The notes beneath the pieces were generated by a model. That model saw nothing but the letters and a program-made list of their open reading frames with translations, searched no databases and was not told where the DNA came from. A DNA stretch of 64,000 bases from RH-AL1 sp964243435 (GTDB lineage Bacteria; Pseudomonadota; Alphaproteobacteria; Rhizobiales; Beijerinckiaceae): positions 40,772 through 104,771 of the forward strand of contig CAXTFM010000001.1 in NCBI GenBank assembly GCA_964243435.1. Reading direction: 5' to 3'. Of the stretch, positions 25,092 to 33,020 are shown in pieces. Every line of letters begins with the position of its first letter. The stretch's first letter is position 1. The translations under genes were made by a program, and so were the position numbers.

Positions 25092-28000
25092 GTGTGGGTT
25101 GGCCGACAAAGGATTGACCGGGTCCGGCGCGAGTACAATCAATGGGCGGCCAACGAGACGCTCGAAGATTACGCGCTTCGATTCACCGCCCAACGCGCCC
25201 GGCGCTGGTCCGCCGCGCGCGTTGGGCAGACGGCGTTCGGCGCCGTGTCCTTTCTCGCCCTGGAGGCGATCGGCGGGTCGATCACGCTGAGCTACGGCTT
25301 CAGCAACGCCCTTTGCGCCATCGCGGTGGTCGCCGTCATCATCTTCGCGACCGCCCTGCCCATCTGCCTTTACGCGGCCAGGTACGGCGTGGACATCGAC
25401 CTGCTGACGCGCGGCGCCGGCTTCGGGTACATCGGTTCGACGATCACGTCGCTCATCTACGCGTCCTTCACCTTCATCTTCTTCGCCATCGAGTCCGTGA
25501 TCATGGCGATGGCGTTGAACATCGTCGTCGGCGTTCCGCTGCCCATCGGCTACCTCGTCGCCTCCCTGGCCGTCATTCCCCTCGTGACGTTCGGCATTTC
25601 GGCGATCAGCCGTTTCCAGGTCTGGACGCAGCCGCTCTTCATCATCATGAACGTCGCGGCGGTCGCCGCGATCGTCGTCGGCGATCCCGGTGCGCTCCAG
25701 GACTGGCGCGCCTTTGCGGGCGACAAGCCCGGCGCGGACGGCTTCTCCCTCGTGCACTTCGGAGCCGCGGCGTCCGTCGCCATTGCCCTGATCGTGCAGG
25801 TGGGCGAGCAGGTCGACTTCCTCAGGTTTCTACCCGACCATCGCGAGAAGCCGAGAAGCTGGTGGTGCGCGCTTCTCCTGGCGGGGCCGGGATGGATCGC
25901 GCCCGGCATGCTGAAGATCCTCGCCGGGTCGTTTCTTGCCGTTTACCTGTTCAAGCACGGCGTCGCGCTTGAAGAGGCCGGCGACCCGCCGCGCATGTAC
26001 GCGTCGGCGTTCCAGATGCTGGTCGGCTCGAAGCCGGTCGCGATGGGGTTGATGTGCGTCTTCGTCGTCCTGTGCCAGCTCAAGATCAACGTCACCAACG
26101 CCTATGCCGGATCGATCGCCTGGTCGAACTTCTTTTCGCGCCTCACGCATTCCCATCCCGGGCGCGTCGTTTGGCTGGTCTTCAACGTCGCGATTGCTCT
26201 GCTCGTGATGGAGCTGGGCGTGTATCGCGCCCTGGAGCAGACGCTGGCCTCTTATTCCAGCGTGGCCGTCGCTTGGGTGGGGGCCCTTGTCGCCGATCTC
26301 ACGATCAACAAGCCGCTCGGTCTCAGCCCGCCCGGCATCGAGTTCAAGCGCGCGCACCTGTTCGACGTCAATCCTGTCGGGGTGGGCGCGATGGTGCTGG
26401 CGACCGTCGTCGCGGCGCTTGCGCAGTTCGGCCTGTTCGGCGACACGGCCAAAAGCCTCACACCGTTCTTGGCGCTGTTCACCGCACTTGTCGCCGCACC
26501 GCTGATCGCGCTCGCAACAAACGGCCGCTTCTACTTGGCGAGGCGCCCCGAGACGCCGGAAGCGGGCGCCGGCGACGGCGTGCCCTGCTGCATCTGCGAA
26601 AACCGGTTCGAGCCGGAAGACATGGCGGGATGTCCCGCCTATGCCGGCCCGATCTGCTCCCTGTGCTGCTCCCTCGATGCGCGTTGCCACGACATGTGCA
26701 AGCCGCACGCCCGCATGCACGACCAGCTGAGCGCGGCTCTCGCCCTGGCGCTCCCCACGCGGATGAAGCGGCTGATCCGCCCCCACGCCGTCGAGTTCAT
26801 CCTGGCCTTCGGGCTGTCGATGATCGTCGTCGCCCTGACGCTAGGCTCGATCGGGATACAGATCGGGTCAAACGCGAACATCGATCATTCCGCTCTCGCC
26901 GCGACGCTTTGGAAGGTTTTCTTCTCCCTGCTGATCGTCGTGGGCGTGATCAGCTGGCTGTTCGTTCTTGTCCAGGTCAGCCGGCGGGCGGCACAAAACG
27001 AGACCCTGCGCCAAACGCAGCTCCTGATGAACGAGATCGAGGCCCACGAAAAGACCGACAAGGCCCTGAAGCGCGCGAAGGAAGTCGCCGAAGCCGCCAA
27101 CTTCGCGAAAAGCCGCTACGTCGTCGGTTTGAGCCACGAATTGCGGACGCCGCTCAACACAATCATGGGCTATGCGCAGCTGCTCGAACGCGACCGCGAT
27201 TTGGCTTCCAGGGCGCGCGGGCAAGTGGCCGTCATGCGGCGCAGCGCCAACCACCTGGCCGGCCTGATCGATGGCCTGCTCGACATCGCCAAGATCGAAG
27301 CCGGCAAGCTCGACCTGTGCCGGGACGAAGTGTCGATCGCGTCCTTCCTCGACGAGATCGTCGGCATGTTCGCGGTCCAGGCCGCCGCCAAAAAGATCGA
27401 CTTCATCTTCACGCCCGCCCCGGCCCTCCCGGCCACGGTGGCGACGGACGCGAAGCGCCTCCGACAGATCATCATCAACCTGCTCTCGAATGCGATCAAA
27501 TTCACGCAGGCCGGCCGGGTGTCCCTCAGCGTGACCTATCGCAACCAGGTCGCCGAGTTCCAGGTCGAGGACACGGGACCTGGCATCGCGCCCGAGGACC
27601 TCGAGCGCATCTTCGAGCCTTTCGAGCGTTTGCGCGCCAGCGCCGCCGAGCCCGGGACGGGCCTCGGGCTGACCATCTGCCGCCTGCTTGCCGGAGTCAT
27701 GGGTGGCGAGCTGCAGGTGGCGAGCTGCCCCGGTCGCGGCAGCACCTTCCGGCTGCGGACCTTTCTGCCGCGCGTCAACGACGCGAAGCAGCCGATCGGC
27801 CATTCGCGGCCGGCCATCGCCGGTCCGATCGGGGCCGGCCGGACGATCCTCATCGTCGACGACAACCCGACGCATCGCGACATGATCGTCGAGGCGCTGG
27901 CACCGCTCGCCTTCACCGTGTTCGGCGCGGCGAACGGCGCGGACGGCCTCGAGCTTGCCCACGCGGTCAGGCCGGACCTGTTCCTGCTCGACATCGCCCT

Positions 28001-28463
28001 GCCCGACATGGACGGGTGGCAGCTCGCAGCAACGCTGCGACAGCGAGATCACCACCGAGCCCGGATCATCATGGTGTCCGCCAGCGCCATGGAGGAACAC
28101 CGCAGCGCCATCGCCCACCCGTTCCACGACGCGGCGCTTTTGAAGCCGATCGAGATCGATCGCCTGACTGAAACGGTGGTAAGCCTCCTCGACCTGAACT
28201 GGCGCGACGAACGGCCCGTTGCGGCGATTTCGCGGTCCCCCGCCGATCTGGCCTTGCTGGAGCGCCCGACGCTCGAGCGCGTCAACGACCTCATCAGGCT
28301 TTGCGAGATCGGCCACATCAGCGGGCTGCGCGGCGCCCTGGCGGCCATAGCCGCGGACGACCCCGCGCACCGCGCCTTCGCCGATCACCTGCTCGGCTTC
28401 ATCGACGCGGTCGACCTGCGCGGGCTCATGGCGACGCTTGAAGACGCAGGCGCATCGACGTGA
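25092..28463 (+). CDS. NCS1 transporter-hybrid histidine kinase-receiver fusion
   Basis: 1123 residues, GTG start. Residues about 1-480 are a complete NCS1 (cytosine/purine/allantoin permease) transporter domain with about 12 helices, starting with the family-like NETLEDYALRFTA and GAVSFLALEAIGGSITLSYG. Residues about 497-541 form a Cys-rich linker with some twelve Cys (CCICENRF, CPAY, CSLCCSLDARCHDMC) that could bind metal. Two more helices follow, then a coiled region, the HisKA H-box with His682 (SHELRTPLN), the HATPase N and G boxes (NLLSNAIKF, GTGLGLTIC), and a receiver with Asp967 (LLDIALPDMDG). A C-terminal helical tail of about 100 residues lacks an Hpt His motif. The stop overlaps the response-regulator start. 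Probably senses an imported or bound nitrogen compound and phosphorylates the adjacent regulator. The exact start is uncertain. Confidence 0.9.
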   Translation: MWVGRQRIDRVRREYNQWAANETLEDYALRFTAQRARRWSAARVGQTAFGAVSFLALEAIGGSITLSYGFSNALCAIAVVAVIIFATALPICLYAARYGVDIDLLTRGAGFGYIGSTITSLIYASFTFIFFAIESVIMAMALNIVVGVPLPIGYLVASLAVIPLVTFGISAISRFQVWTQPLFIIMNVAAVAAIVVGDPGALQDWRAFAGDKPGADGFSLVHFGAAASVAIALIVQVGEQVDFLRFLPDHREKPRSWWCALLLAGPGWIAPGMLKILAGSFLAVYLFKHGVALEEAGDPPRMYASAFQMLVGSKPVAMGLMCVFVVLCQLKINVTNAYAGSIAWSNFFSRLTHSHPGRVVWLVFNVAIALLVMELGVYRALEQTLASYSSVAVAWVGALVADLTINKPLGLSPPGIEFKRAHLFDVNPVGVGAMVLATVVAALAQFGLFGDTAKSLTPFLALFTALVAAPLIALATNGRFYLARRPETPEAGAGDGVPCCICENRFEPEDMAGCPAYAGPICSLCCSLDARCHDMCKPHARMHDQLSAALALALPTRMKRLIRPHAVEFILAFGLSMIVVALTLGSIGIQIGSNANIDHSALAATLWKVFFSLLIVVGVISWLFVLVQVSRRAAQNETLRQTQLLMNEIEAHEKTDKALKRAKEVAEAANFAKSRYVVGLSHELRTPLNTIMGYAQLLERDRDLASRARGQVAVMRRSANHLAGLIDGLLDIAKIEAGKLDLCRDEVSIASFLDEIVGMFAVQAAAKKIDFIFTPAPALPATVATDAKRLRQIIINLLSNAIKFTQAGRVSLSVTYRNQVAEFQVEDTGPGIAPEDLERIFEPFERLRASAAEPGTGLGLTICRLLAGVMGGELQVASCPGRGSTFRLRTFLPRVNDAKQPIGHSRPAIAGPIGAGRTILIVDDNPTHRDMIVEALAPLAFTVFGAANGADGLELAHAVRPDLFLLDIALPDMDGWQLAATLRQRDHHRARIIMVSASAMEEHRSAIAHPFHDAALLKPIEIDRLTETVVSLLDLNWRDERPVAAISRSPADLALLERPTLERVNDLIRLCEIGHISGLRGALAAIAADDPAHRAFADHLLGFIDAVDLRGLMATLEDAGAST

Positions 28464-29368
28464 AGGCCCAGCGCGCCGACACCGTTCTCGTCGTCGACGA
28501 CTCGCCGGAAACCGTCCGCCTCCTCACCGATGTGCTGGACGCAGCCGGCTTCACCGTCCTGGTCGCTCTCGAAGGCGCATCCGCACTCAAGATCGCCGGC
28601 CGGCTCAGGCCCGACATCGTCCTGATGGATGCCGTCATGCCGGGCCTGGACGGCTTCGACACCTGCCGGCAGCTCAAGATGCTGTCCGGTTTCGACAACG
28701 TACCGGTGATCTTCATGACCGGGCTGAGCGAAGACAGCACGCGCGGCTTTCAGGCCGGCGGCACGGATTACGTGACGAAGCCCATCGTGATCGACGCGAT
28801 GCTGGCACGCATGGGTGTCCATCTGGCCAACGCGCGCAAGGTCCAGAACGCGCGTTCGGCGCTCGACGCCACCGATCAGTATCTCGTCGCGGTCGACGAG
28901 GCTGGCGAGATCCTGTGGTTCACGCCGCGCGCCTACCGTTTGCTTGAACAGAACTTCGGCGGGGGACCTCCGCTGCGGCTGCCGAAGACCGTGCTTGCCT
29001 GGCTCAAGGCGCGACTTGCGACATCGCAGCGCCGCAGCCTTCCGGAGGACGACATCGTTCACGGGCAGAACGGCGTCCAATGCCAGATCAGTTTCGTCGG
29101 AGTCGCGGCGGATGGCGAAATCCTGATCCGCATTTCCACCGTTTCGCTGCGTCGCGCGGACGTCATCAAGGCCAAGTTCAACCTGACCCAACGCGAAGCA
29201 GAGGTTGCCGACTGGATCGCGCAGGGCAAGTCCAACCGCGACGTCGCCGCGATCCTGTCGCTCAGCCCGCGCACGATCGACAAGCACCTCGAAGTGATCT
29301 TCGCGAAGCTCAACGTCGAGAATCGAACCGCCGCGGCCGCCCTCATCATTGGTTCGCGGGACGGCTGA
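28460..29368 (+). CDS. Response regulator with PAS-like middle region and LuxR-type HTH
   Basis: 302 residues from a GTG that overlaps the kinase stop (GTGA). Receiver domain with acidic pair D13-D14, phospho-acceptor Asp57 (VLMDAVMPGLDG), and conserved Lys in YVTKPI. The middle (about 130-225) resembles a PAS-like fold (YLVAVDEAGEILWFTPRAY). The C-terminal LuxR/NarL helix-turn-helix (about 240-296) reads LTQREAEVADWIAQGKSNRD, LSLSPRTIDKHLEVIFAKLN. Almost certainly the output of the fused kinase. The likely target is the divergent urt-fmd operon. Confidence 0.92.
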   Translation: MKAQRADTVLVVDDSPETVRLLTDVLDAAGFTVLVALEGASALKIAGRLRPDIVLMDAVMPGLDGFDTCRQLKMLSGFDNVPVIFMTGLSEDSTRGFQAGGTDYVTKPIVIDAMLARMGVHLANARKVQNARSALDATDQYLVAVDEAGEILWFTPRAYRLLEQNFGGGPPLRLPKTVLAWLKARLATSQRRSLPEDDIVHGQNGVQCQISFVGVAADGEILIRISTVSLRRADVIKAKFNLTQREAEVADWIAQGKSNRDVAAILSLSPRTIDKHLEVIFAKLNVENRTAAAALIIGSRDG

Positions 29369-29610
29369 CCATCAAGCCGGCTTGCGGAAAGCGCTTGCCA
29401 CGTCGCCTATGGATCGATGCATGCCTGCTGCCCGACCTTGCAGCGGACGGTAGCACCTTGACACCGACACGCCATTTACGACCGCTTCCAGGAACTGCGG
29501 GAAGCGTCATGGACGATCGACATGGCCGCGAAGCGGACTTCACGCGGGTTCGTGATTGACATTCTCACACACGCCGACTGCGTAGCGGGCAAAGGCGCTA
29601 TCGCAGGACG

Positions 29611-30564
29611 TCACAACCGGTTGGCGCCGACCTTCCGAAGGTACGCCGCGGTCGCCGGATGCAGCCAAGCGGCAGGCACGTTGTCGATGAGGTTGCGCGG
29701 GTCGCTCTCACGTCCCTGCGCGTAACGCTGGACCAGCACGGGTCGCCCGTCGTCGATCGCCCGTAGCAGCCGGAAAACGACGGCATCGTCGAGCCCGGCC
29801 CGAGCCAGGATGAAGCTCCATGATCCCACGGTCTCGATGGCCTCGGTCTGCCCGTTGAACGAGTTTGCCGGCACGGTCAGGCGTCGCAAGGAAGGGCTGA
29901 GTGCTTGGATCCTCGGTACAGCCTCCCTGGCCGGTCCGAAGAAGCGGGCGCCACCGGGCGATCCCGCGAGCGCCGCGAAGCCCGGCCAGGCGAGACTGGC
30001 GCCCCAAAGGGCCGCTACCTTGCTCTGGAGAACGAGGGCCGCGCCATCGCCCGCGCGATCAAGAATGATCGGCGTGATGTCGCGCTCGGGATCGATGCCG
30101 GATCCCTGCAGGACGGCGCGGCCCATCAAGGTGAAGCCGGAAGCGCGTGTGCCCAGCGCGACGGCCTGCCCGCGCAAATCCTGGACGCCGTGGATCGAAC
30201 TCGCGGCCAGAACAACGAAGAGCCCGGGCGACGCATCGATCGGCGCAACGACCGTAAGCGCCGCACCGGTGTCGTGCCCCAAAGCGTCGTAGGCGTACTC
30301 ACCCTGCACGAGGGCAAGGTCGAGCTTGCCGTCCTTGAGGAGGGCAAGGTTTTCGGTGGACCCTTTCGTCATCCTGGTCTCGATCGTGAGACCCGGATCG
30401 GCTGCGTGGACTGCAACGGCGAGCGCCTCCCCGAAGGCGGGGAACGAACCACCGGGGGTGGCCGTCCCGAGAACGAGGTGAACGGTACCCTGGGGTGTCT
30501 CGGCCCGGGACTGCGAAACACCAGCAAGTGCGATCATCGCGAGGAGAAGAAATCGGCTCGGCAC
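29611..30564 (-). CDS. TAXI-family TRAP solute-binding protein
   Basis: 317-residue exported protein, signal peptide residues 1-20 (cleavage near SRA). Matches the TAXI family of TRAP binding proteins (VHLVLGTATPGGSFPAFGEA, MTKGSTENLALLKDGKLDLA, then LVQGE), which normally work with a fused 4TM-12TM permease and bind carboxylates such as glutamate or oxoglutarate. No TRAP permease gene lies nearby, so it is an orphan here. It follows the NHL gene on the same strand after a gap of about 190 bases, and may act as a sensor or with a distant permease. Confidence 0.8.
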   Translation of the reverse strand: MPSRFLLLAMIALAGVSQSRAETPQGTVHLVLGTATPGGSFPAFGEALAVAVHAADPGLTIETRMTKGSTENLALLKDGKLDLALVQGEYAYDALGHDTGAALTVVAPIDASPGLFVVLAASSIHGVQDLRGQAVALGTRASGFTLMGRAVLQGSGIDPERDITPIILDRAGDGAALVLQSKVAALWGASLAWPGFAALAGSPGGARFFGPAREAVPRIQALSPSLRRLTVPANSFNGQTEAIETVGSWSFILARAGLDDAVVFRLLRAIDDGRPVLVQRYAQGRESDPRNLIDNVPAAWLHPATAAYLRKVGANRL

Positions 30565-30755
30565 CTTGATGGGCCCCCTCGTCCTTGGCTCAAGTGGAAA
30601 CGCGGGCTTCTCCAGATTACCCGTTTTGCGGGGCGTCCAAGACTCCGGGGCTGCGGAGGCAACCGTGACGGCGGTGGGCGCCGCAGAAAGGCACCGGAGC
30701 GTGGCCGCCCTTGTTCACGTCGCGGTCCCCACGGAGCGTGGCCACCCGCAGCCGC

Positions 30756-31904
30756 TTACGCCTTCAAGAGGAGTTTCTGCACGCGCCAGTTCAACAGTTC
30801 GGCCACGAACAGCGTGTTCTCGGTGGGGCACGCCATCTGGTGGATCCAGCCGAACTGCTTCAACTGCCGCCCCGCCCGGCCCAGCACGCCGAGGAGCTTG
30901 CCTTCCAGCGTCATCTTGTAGATGCGGCCGGGGAAGGCGTCGGCGCTGTAGAGCACGGGGTTCGGGCCGGGCGAGATGGCGATCGCCCAGGGCGACCCCG
31001 GCGCGAAAGTGCCGGCGGCGATCACGCCCTCGTTCGGCATGTTGCCGATCACCGGCCGCGCCGCGGCGGGCACGGGCACGTCGATCGTGAACTGGCGCAG
31101 GAAGGTGCCCTCGCCGTTGAAGACCTGGATGCGCCGGTTGCTGCGGTCGGCGACGTACACCTGGCCCTGCGCGTCGACCGCGATGCTGTGCGGGGTGTGG
31201 AACTGGCCCGGCGCCTTGCCCCTCTCGCCCCACGACTTCACCCAGTTGCCGTCCGGGTCGACCTTGGCGACGCGCGAGTTGATGTAGCCGTCGCTGATGT
31301 AACTGTTGCCGGCGGCGTCCCACGCCACGTCCGTGACCTGCCGAAAGGTGCCGTCCACGGCCGGCAGCGGCGGGTTGGGATGCTTGAGGGGCGCGGTGTC
31401 CTCGTCCGATGCCTCCTGCTTGCGGCCGAGCACCAGGGCGACGCGCCCCTCGGGCGTGAACTTGATCACGAGGTCCGAGCCCTTGTCCGTGACCCAGATA
31501 TTGTCGCCCGCGTCGACCTTCACCGTGTGGGCGAAGGACCAGGCATAGAGCCCGTGGCCGATCTCGCGGACGAAACGGCCGTCGCCGTCGAACTCGAGGA
31601 GCTGCGCGGCGGCGGCGCCGTAGGCCGGCCCCAGGGTGTTGCCGCGCGTGAAGACGAAGACGTGCCCCTTCGAGTTCAGCGCCACCCCGGAGCACTCACC
31701 GAGATACATGCCGTCGGGCAGCTTGAGGAAGCCCGGGACGGAGTCGTAGTCGATCGTCGGGACGTCGTCCGCGAAGGCCAAGTCGGGCGACATCGCCAGG
31801 CTGGCGAGGCTCGCGCCCGCCGCCGTCATGAAACGGCGGCGATGCCACACCTTGAGCAATGACGGACCGCAGCAGTCGCAACCATCCCGATCGAAGGCGG
31901 CCAT
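30756..31904 (-). CDS. Exported NHL-repeat beta-propeller protein, Tat signal
   Basis: 382 residues from the ATG at 31904 (GGGA seven bases upstream). The leader has a CDCC cluster (9-12) and a twin-arginine-like RRRFMTAAGASLASLA. The mature part has NHL-type blades, e.g. FAHTVKVDAGDNIWVTDKGS, FHTPHSIAVDAQGQVYVADR, SNRRIQVFNGEGTFLRQF, consistent with a six-bladed propeller like peptidyl-alpha-hydroxyglycine amidating lyase. Catalytic identity with that lyase cannot be shown. It is divergent from the GMC dehydrogenase operon across about 350 bases. Confidence 0.82.
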   Translation of the reverse strand: MAAFDRDGCDCCGPSLLKVWHRRRFMTAAGASLASLAMSPDLAFADDVPTIDYDSVPGFLKLPDGMYLGECSGVALNSKGHVFVFTRGNTLGPAYGAAAAQLLEFDGDGRFVREIGHGLYAWSFAHTVKVDAGDNIWVTDKGSDLVIKFTPEGRVALVLGRKQEASDEDTAPLKHPNPPLPAVDGTFRQVTDVAWDAAGNSYISDGYINSRVAKVDPDGNWVKSWGERGKAPGQFHTPHSIAVDAQGQVYVADRSNRRIQVFNGEGTFLRQFTIDVPVPAAARPVIGNMPNEGVIAAGTFAPGSPWAIAISPGPNPVLYSADAFPGRIYKMTLEGKLLGVLGRAGRQLKQFGWIHQMACPTENTLFVAELLNWRVQKLLLKA

Positions 31905-32256
31905 TGTCTTGTCCCATCTCTTGCGTTTGGGCGACAACGCCCCGGGGTGCGAGACCATGACGACGCGCACGGGTGCTGTCGAGAACGGCATTCGGCTCGC
32001 AGGCTGGTGAAGAAGGCCGCGGTCCTGCCATAGGCGCGGCCTCCGGCCGGTGAAGCGAAGCCGAACAGGTTTGGGCAGGATGCATGCGAGCGGGACCGTG
32101 GCCTTCACTCGGGCACGCAGATCTGGTCGTTCGAGGTCCTCAACCCACCCGTCAAGCACCTGCCAAAGGCCGAACACGTTCAAACGTCCAATGGCGGATG
32201 GTTTACGTTTGCGACAGAGCTTGTGGATCGAGGGCGTGCCAAGCCAAGGATCAAGG
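31905..32256. promoter_or_regulatory. Divergent intergenic region with a coding-like remnant
   Basis: About 350 bases between the leftward NHL gene and the rightward dehydrogenase operon. Promoters for both should lie here, but none is clear. The right half (about 32094-32279, plus strand) reads in one frame as a protein-like segment, described separately. Confidence 0.4.
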
Positions 32257-32279
32257 ATGTCGTCGGACGGTTCTGGTAA
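32094..32279 (+). pseudogene. Unrecognised coding-like fragment ahead of the dehydrogenase operon
   Basis: One frame, with no start codon, reads DRGLHSGTQIWSFEVLNPPV, KHLPKAEHVQTSNGGWFTFA, TELVDRGRAKPRIKDVVGRFW and stops at TAA 32277-32279, 20 bases inside the next gene. The residue composition looks like real protein rather than an antisense shadow. I do not recognise the family. It may be the 3' end of a lost gene or a small gene with an unusual start. Confidence 0.35.
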
Positions 32280-33018
32280 ATCGCACACGCGCCGGCAGGT
32301 CCTCGGCACCACGGCGATCGCCGCCACCGCCCTCGCGGCGCCGGCCCTTAAACCGGCGCTGGCGCGCTCCTTTTCCAACGAGATCCCCTGGCAGCCAAAC
32401 GAGGCCTACCCGCCGGCGCCCGTCACGACCGGGCCGCTCCGGTTCCTCACCACCGAGGAGGCGGCCACGATCGATGCCATGGTGGACCGCCTCATACCGG
32501 AGGACGAACTCGGGCCGGGCGGCAAGGCCGCCGGCTGCACCACCTTCATCGACCGCCAGCTCGCCGGTCCCTACGGCACGATGGAGGGGCTCTACACCGC
32601 CGGCCCGCACCCCGAGCACCCGCTGCCGACGCAGGGACTGCAAACCGCGATGACACCGCGCGAACAGTACCGCCGCGGGCTGGCGGCGCTGGCCGCCCAC
32701 TGCCGGGCGGGCTACGGTGGCCGCACCTTCGCGCAGTTGCCGCCCGCCGACCAGGACCGGATCATCGCCGGGTTGGAGAAGGGCGAGTTGAAGCTCGACG
32801 GCTTCGCCGCCAAGGCGCTGTTCGCCGCCGTCCACACCAATGCGATGGAGGGCTTCTTCGCCGACCCCGTTTACGGCGGCAACCGCGACATGGTCGGCTG
32901 GAGGCTCGTCGGCTTCCCCGGCACGCGCTACGACTACCGCGAGGTGATCGACAACCCGAACAAGCCCTACACCCGCCCGCCCGTGGCGATCGCGGGACGC
33001 CCGGGCTGGGACCGCTGA
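32257..33018 (+). CDS. Gluconate 2-dehydrogenase subunit 3-like small subunit, Tat signal
   Basis: 253 residues from the ATG at 32257 (AAGGATCAAGG just upstream). Twin-arginine signal HTRRQVLGTTAIAATALAAP. The mature protein matches the gluconate 2-dehydrogenase subunit 3 family (LRFLTTEEAATIDAMVDRLI, PADQDRIIAGLEKGEL, FFADPVYGGNRDMVGWRLVG). The small subunit carries the folded flavin subunit across the membrane by the Tat system. First gene of the three-subunit operon; 2 bases precede the flavoprotein start. Confidence 0.9.
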   Translation: MSSDGSGKSHTRRQVLGTTAIAATALAAPALKPALARSFSNEIPWQPNEAYPPAPVTTGPLRFLTTEEAATIDAMVDRLIPEDELGPGGKAAGCTTFIDRQLAGPYGTMEGLYTAGPHPEHPLPTQGLQTAMTPREQYRRGLAALAAHCRAGYGGRTFAQLPPADQDRIIAGLEKGELKLDGFAAKALFAAVHTNAMEGFFADPVYGGNRDMVGWRLVGFPGTRYDYREVIDNPNKPYTRPPVAIAGRPGWDR

Positions 33019-33020
33019 GC

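Noticed and set aside
26868..28388. Long minus-strand open frame over the kinase gene
   Set aside because: Low-complexity acidic/basic translation. The plus strand has clear kinase motifs.
29373..29384. CAAGCCGGCTTG palindrome just after the response-regulator stop
   Set aside because: Perfect 12-base palindrome but no loop and no T run, so not a convincing terminator. A chance palindrome is likely in this GC-rich DNA.
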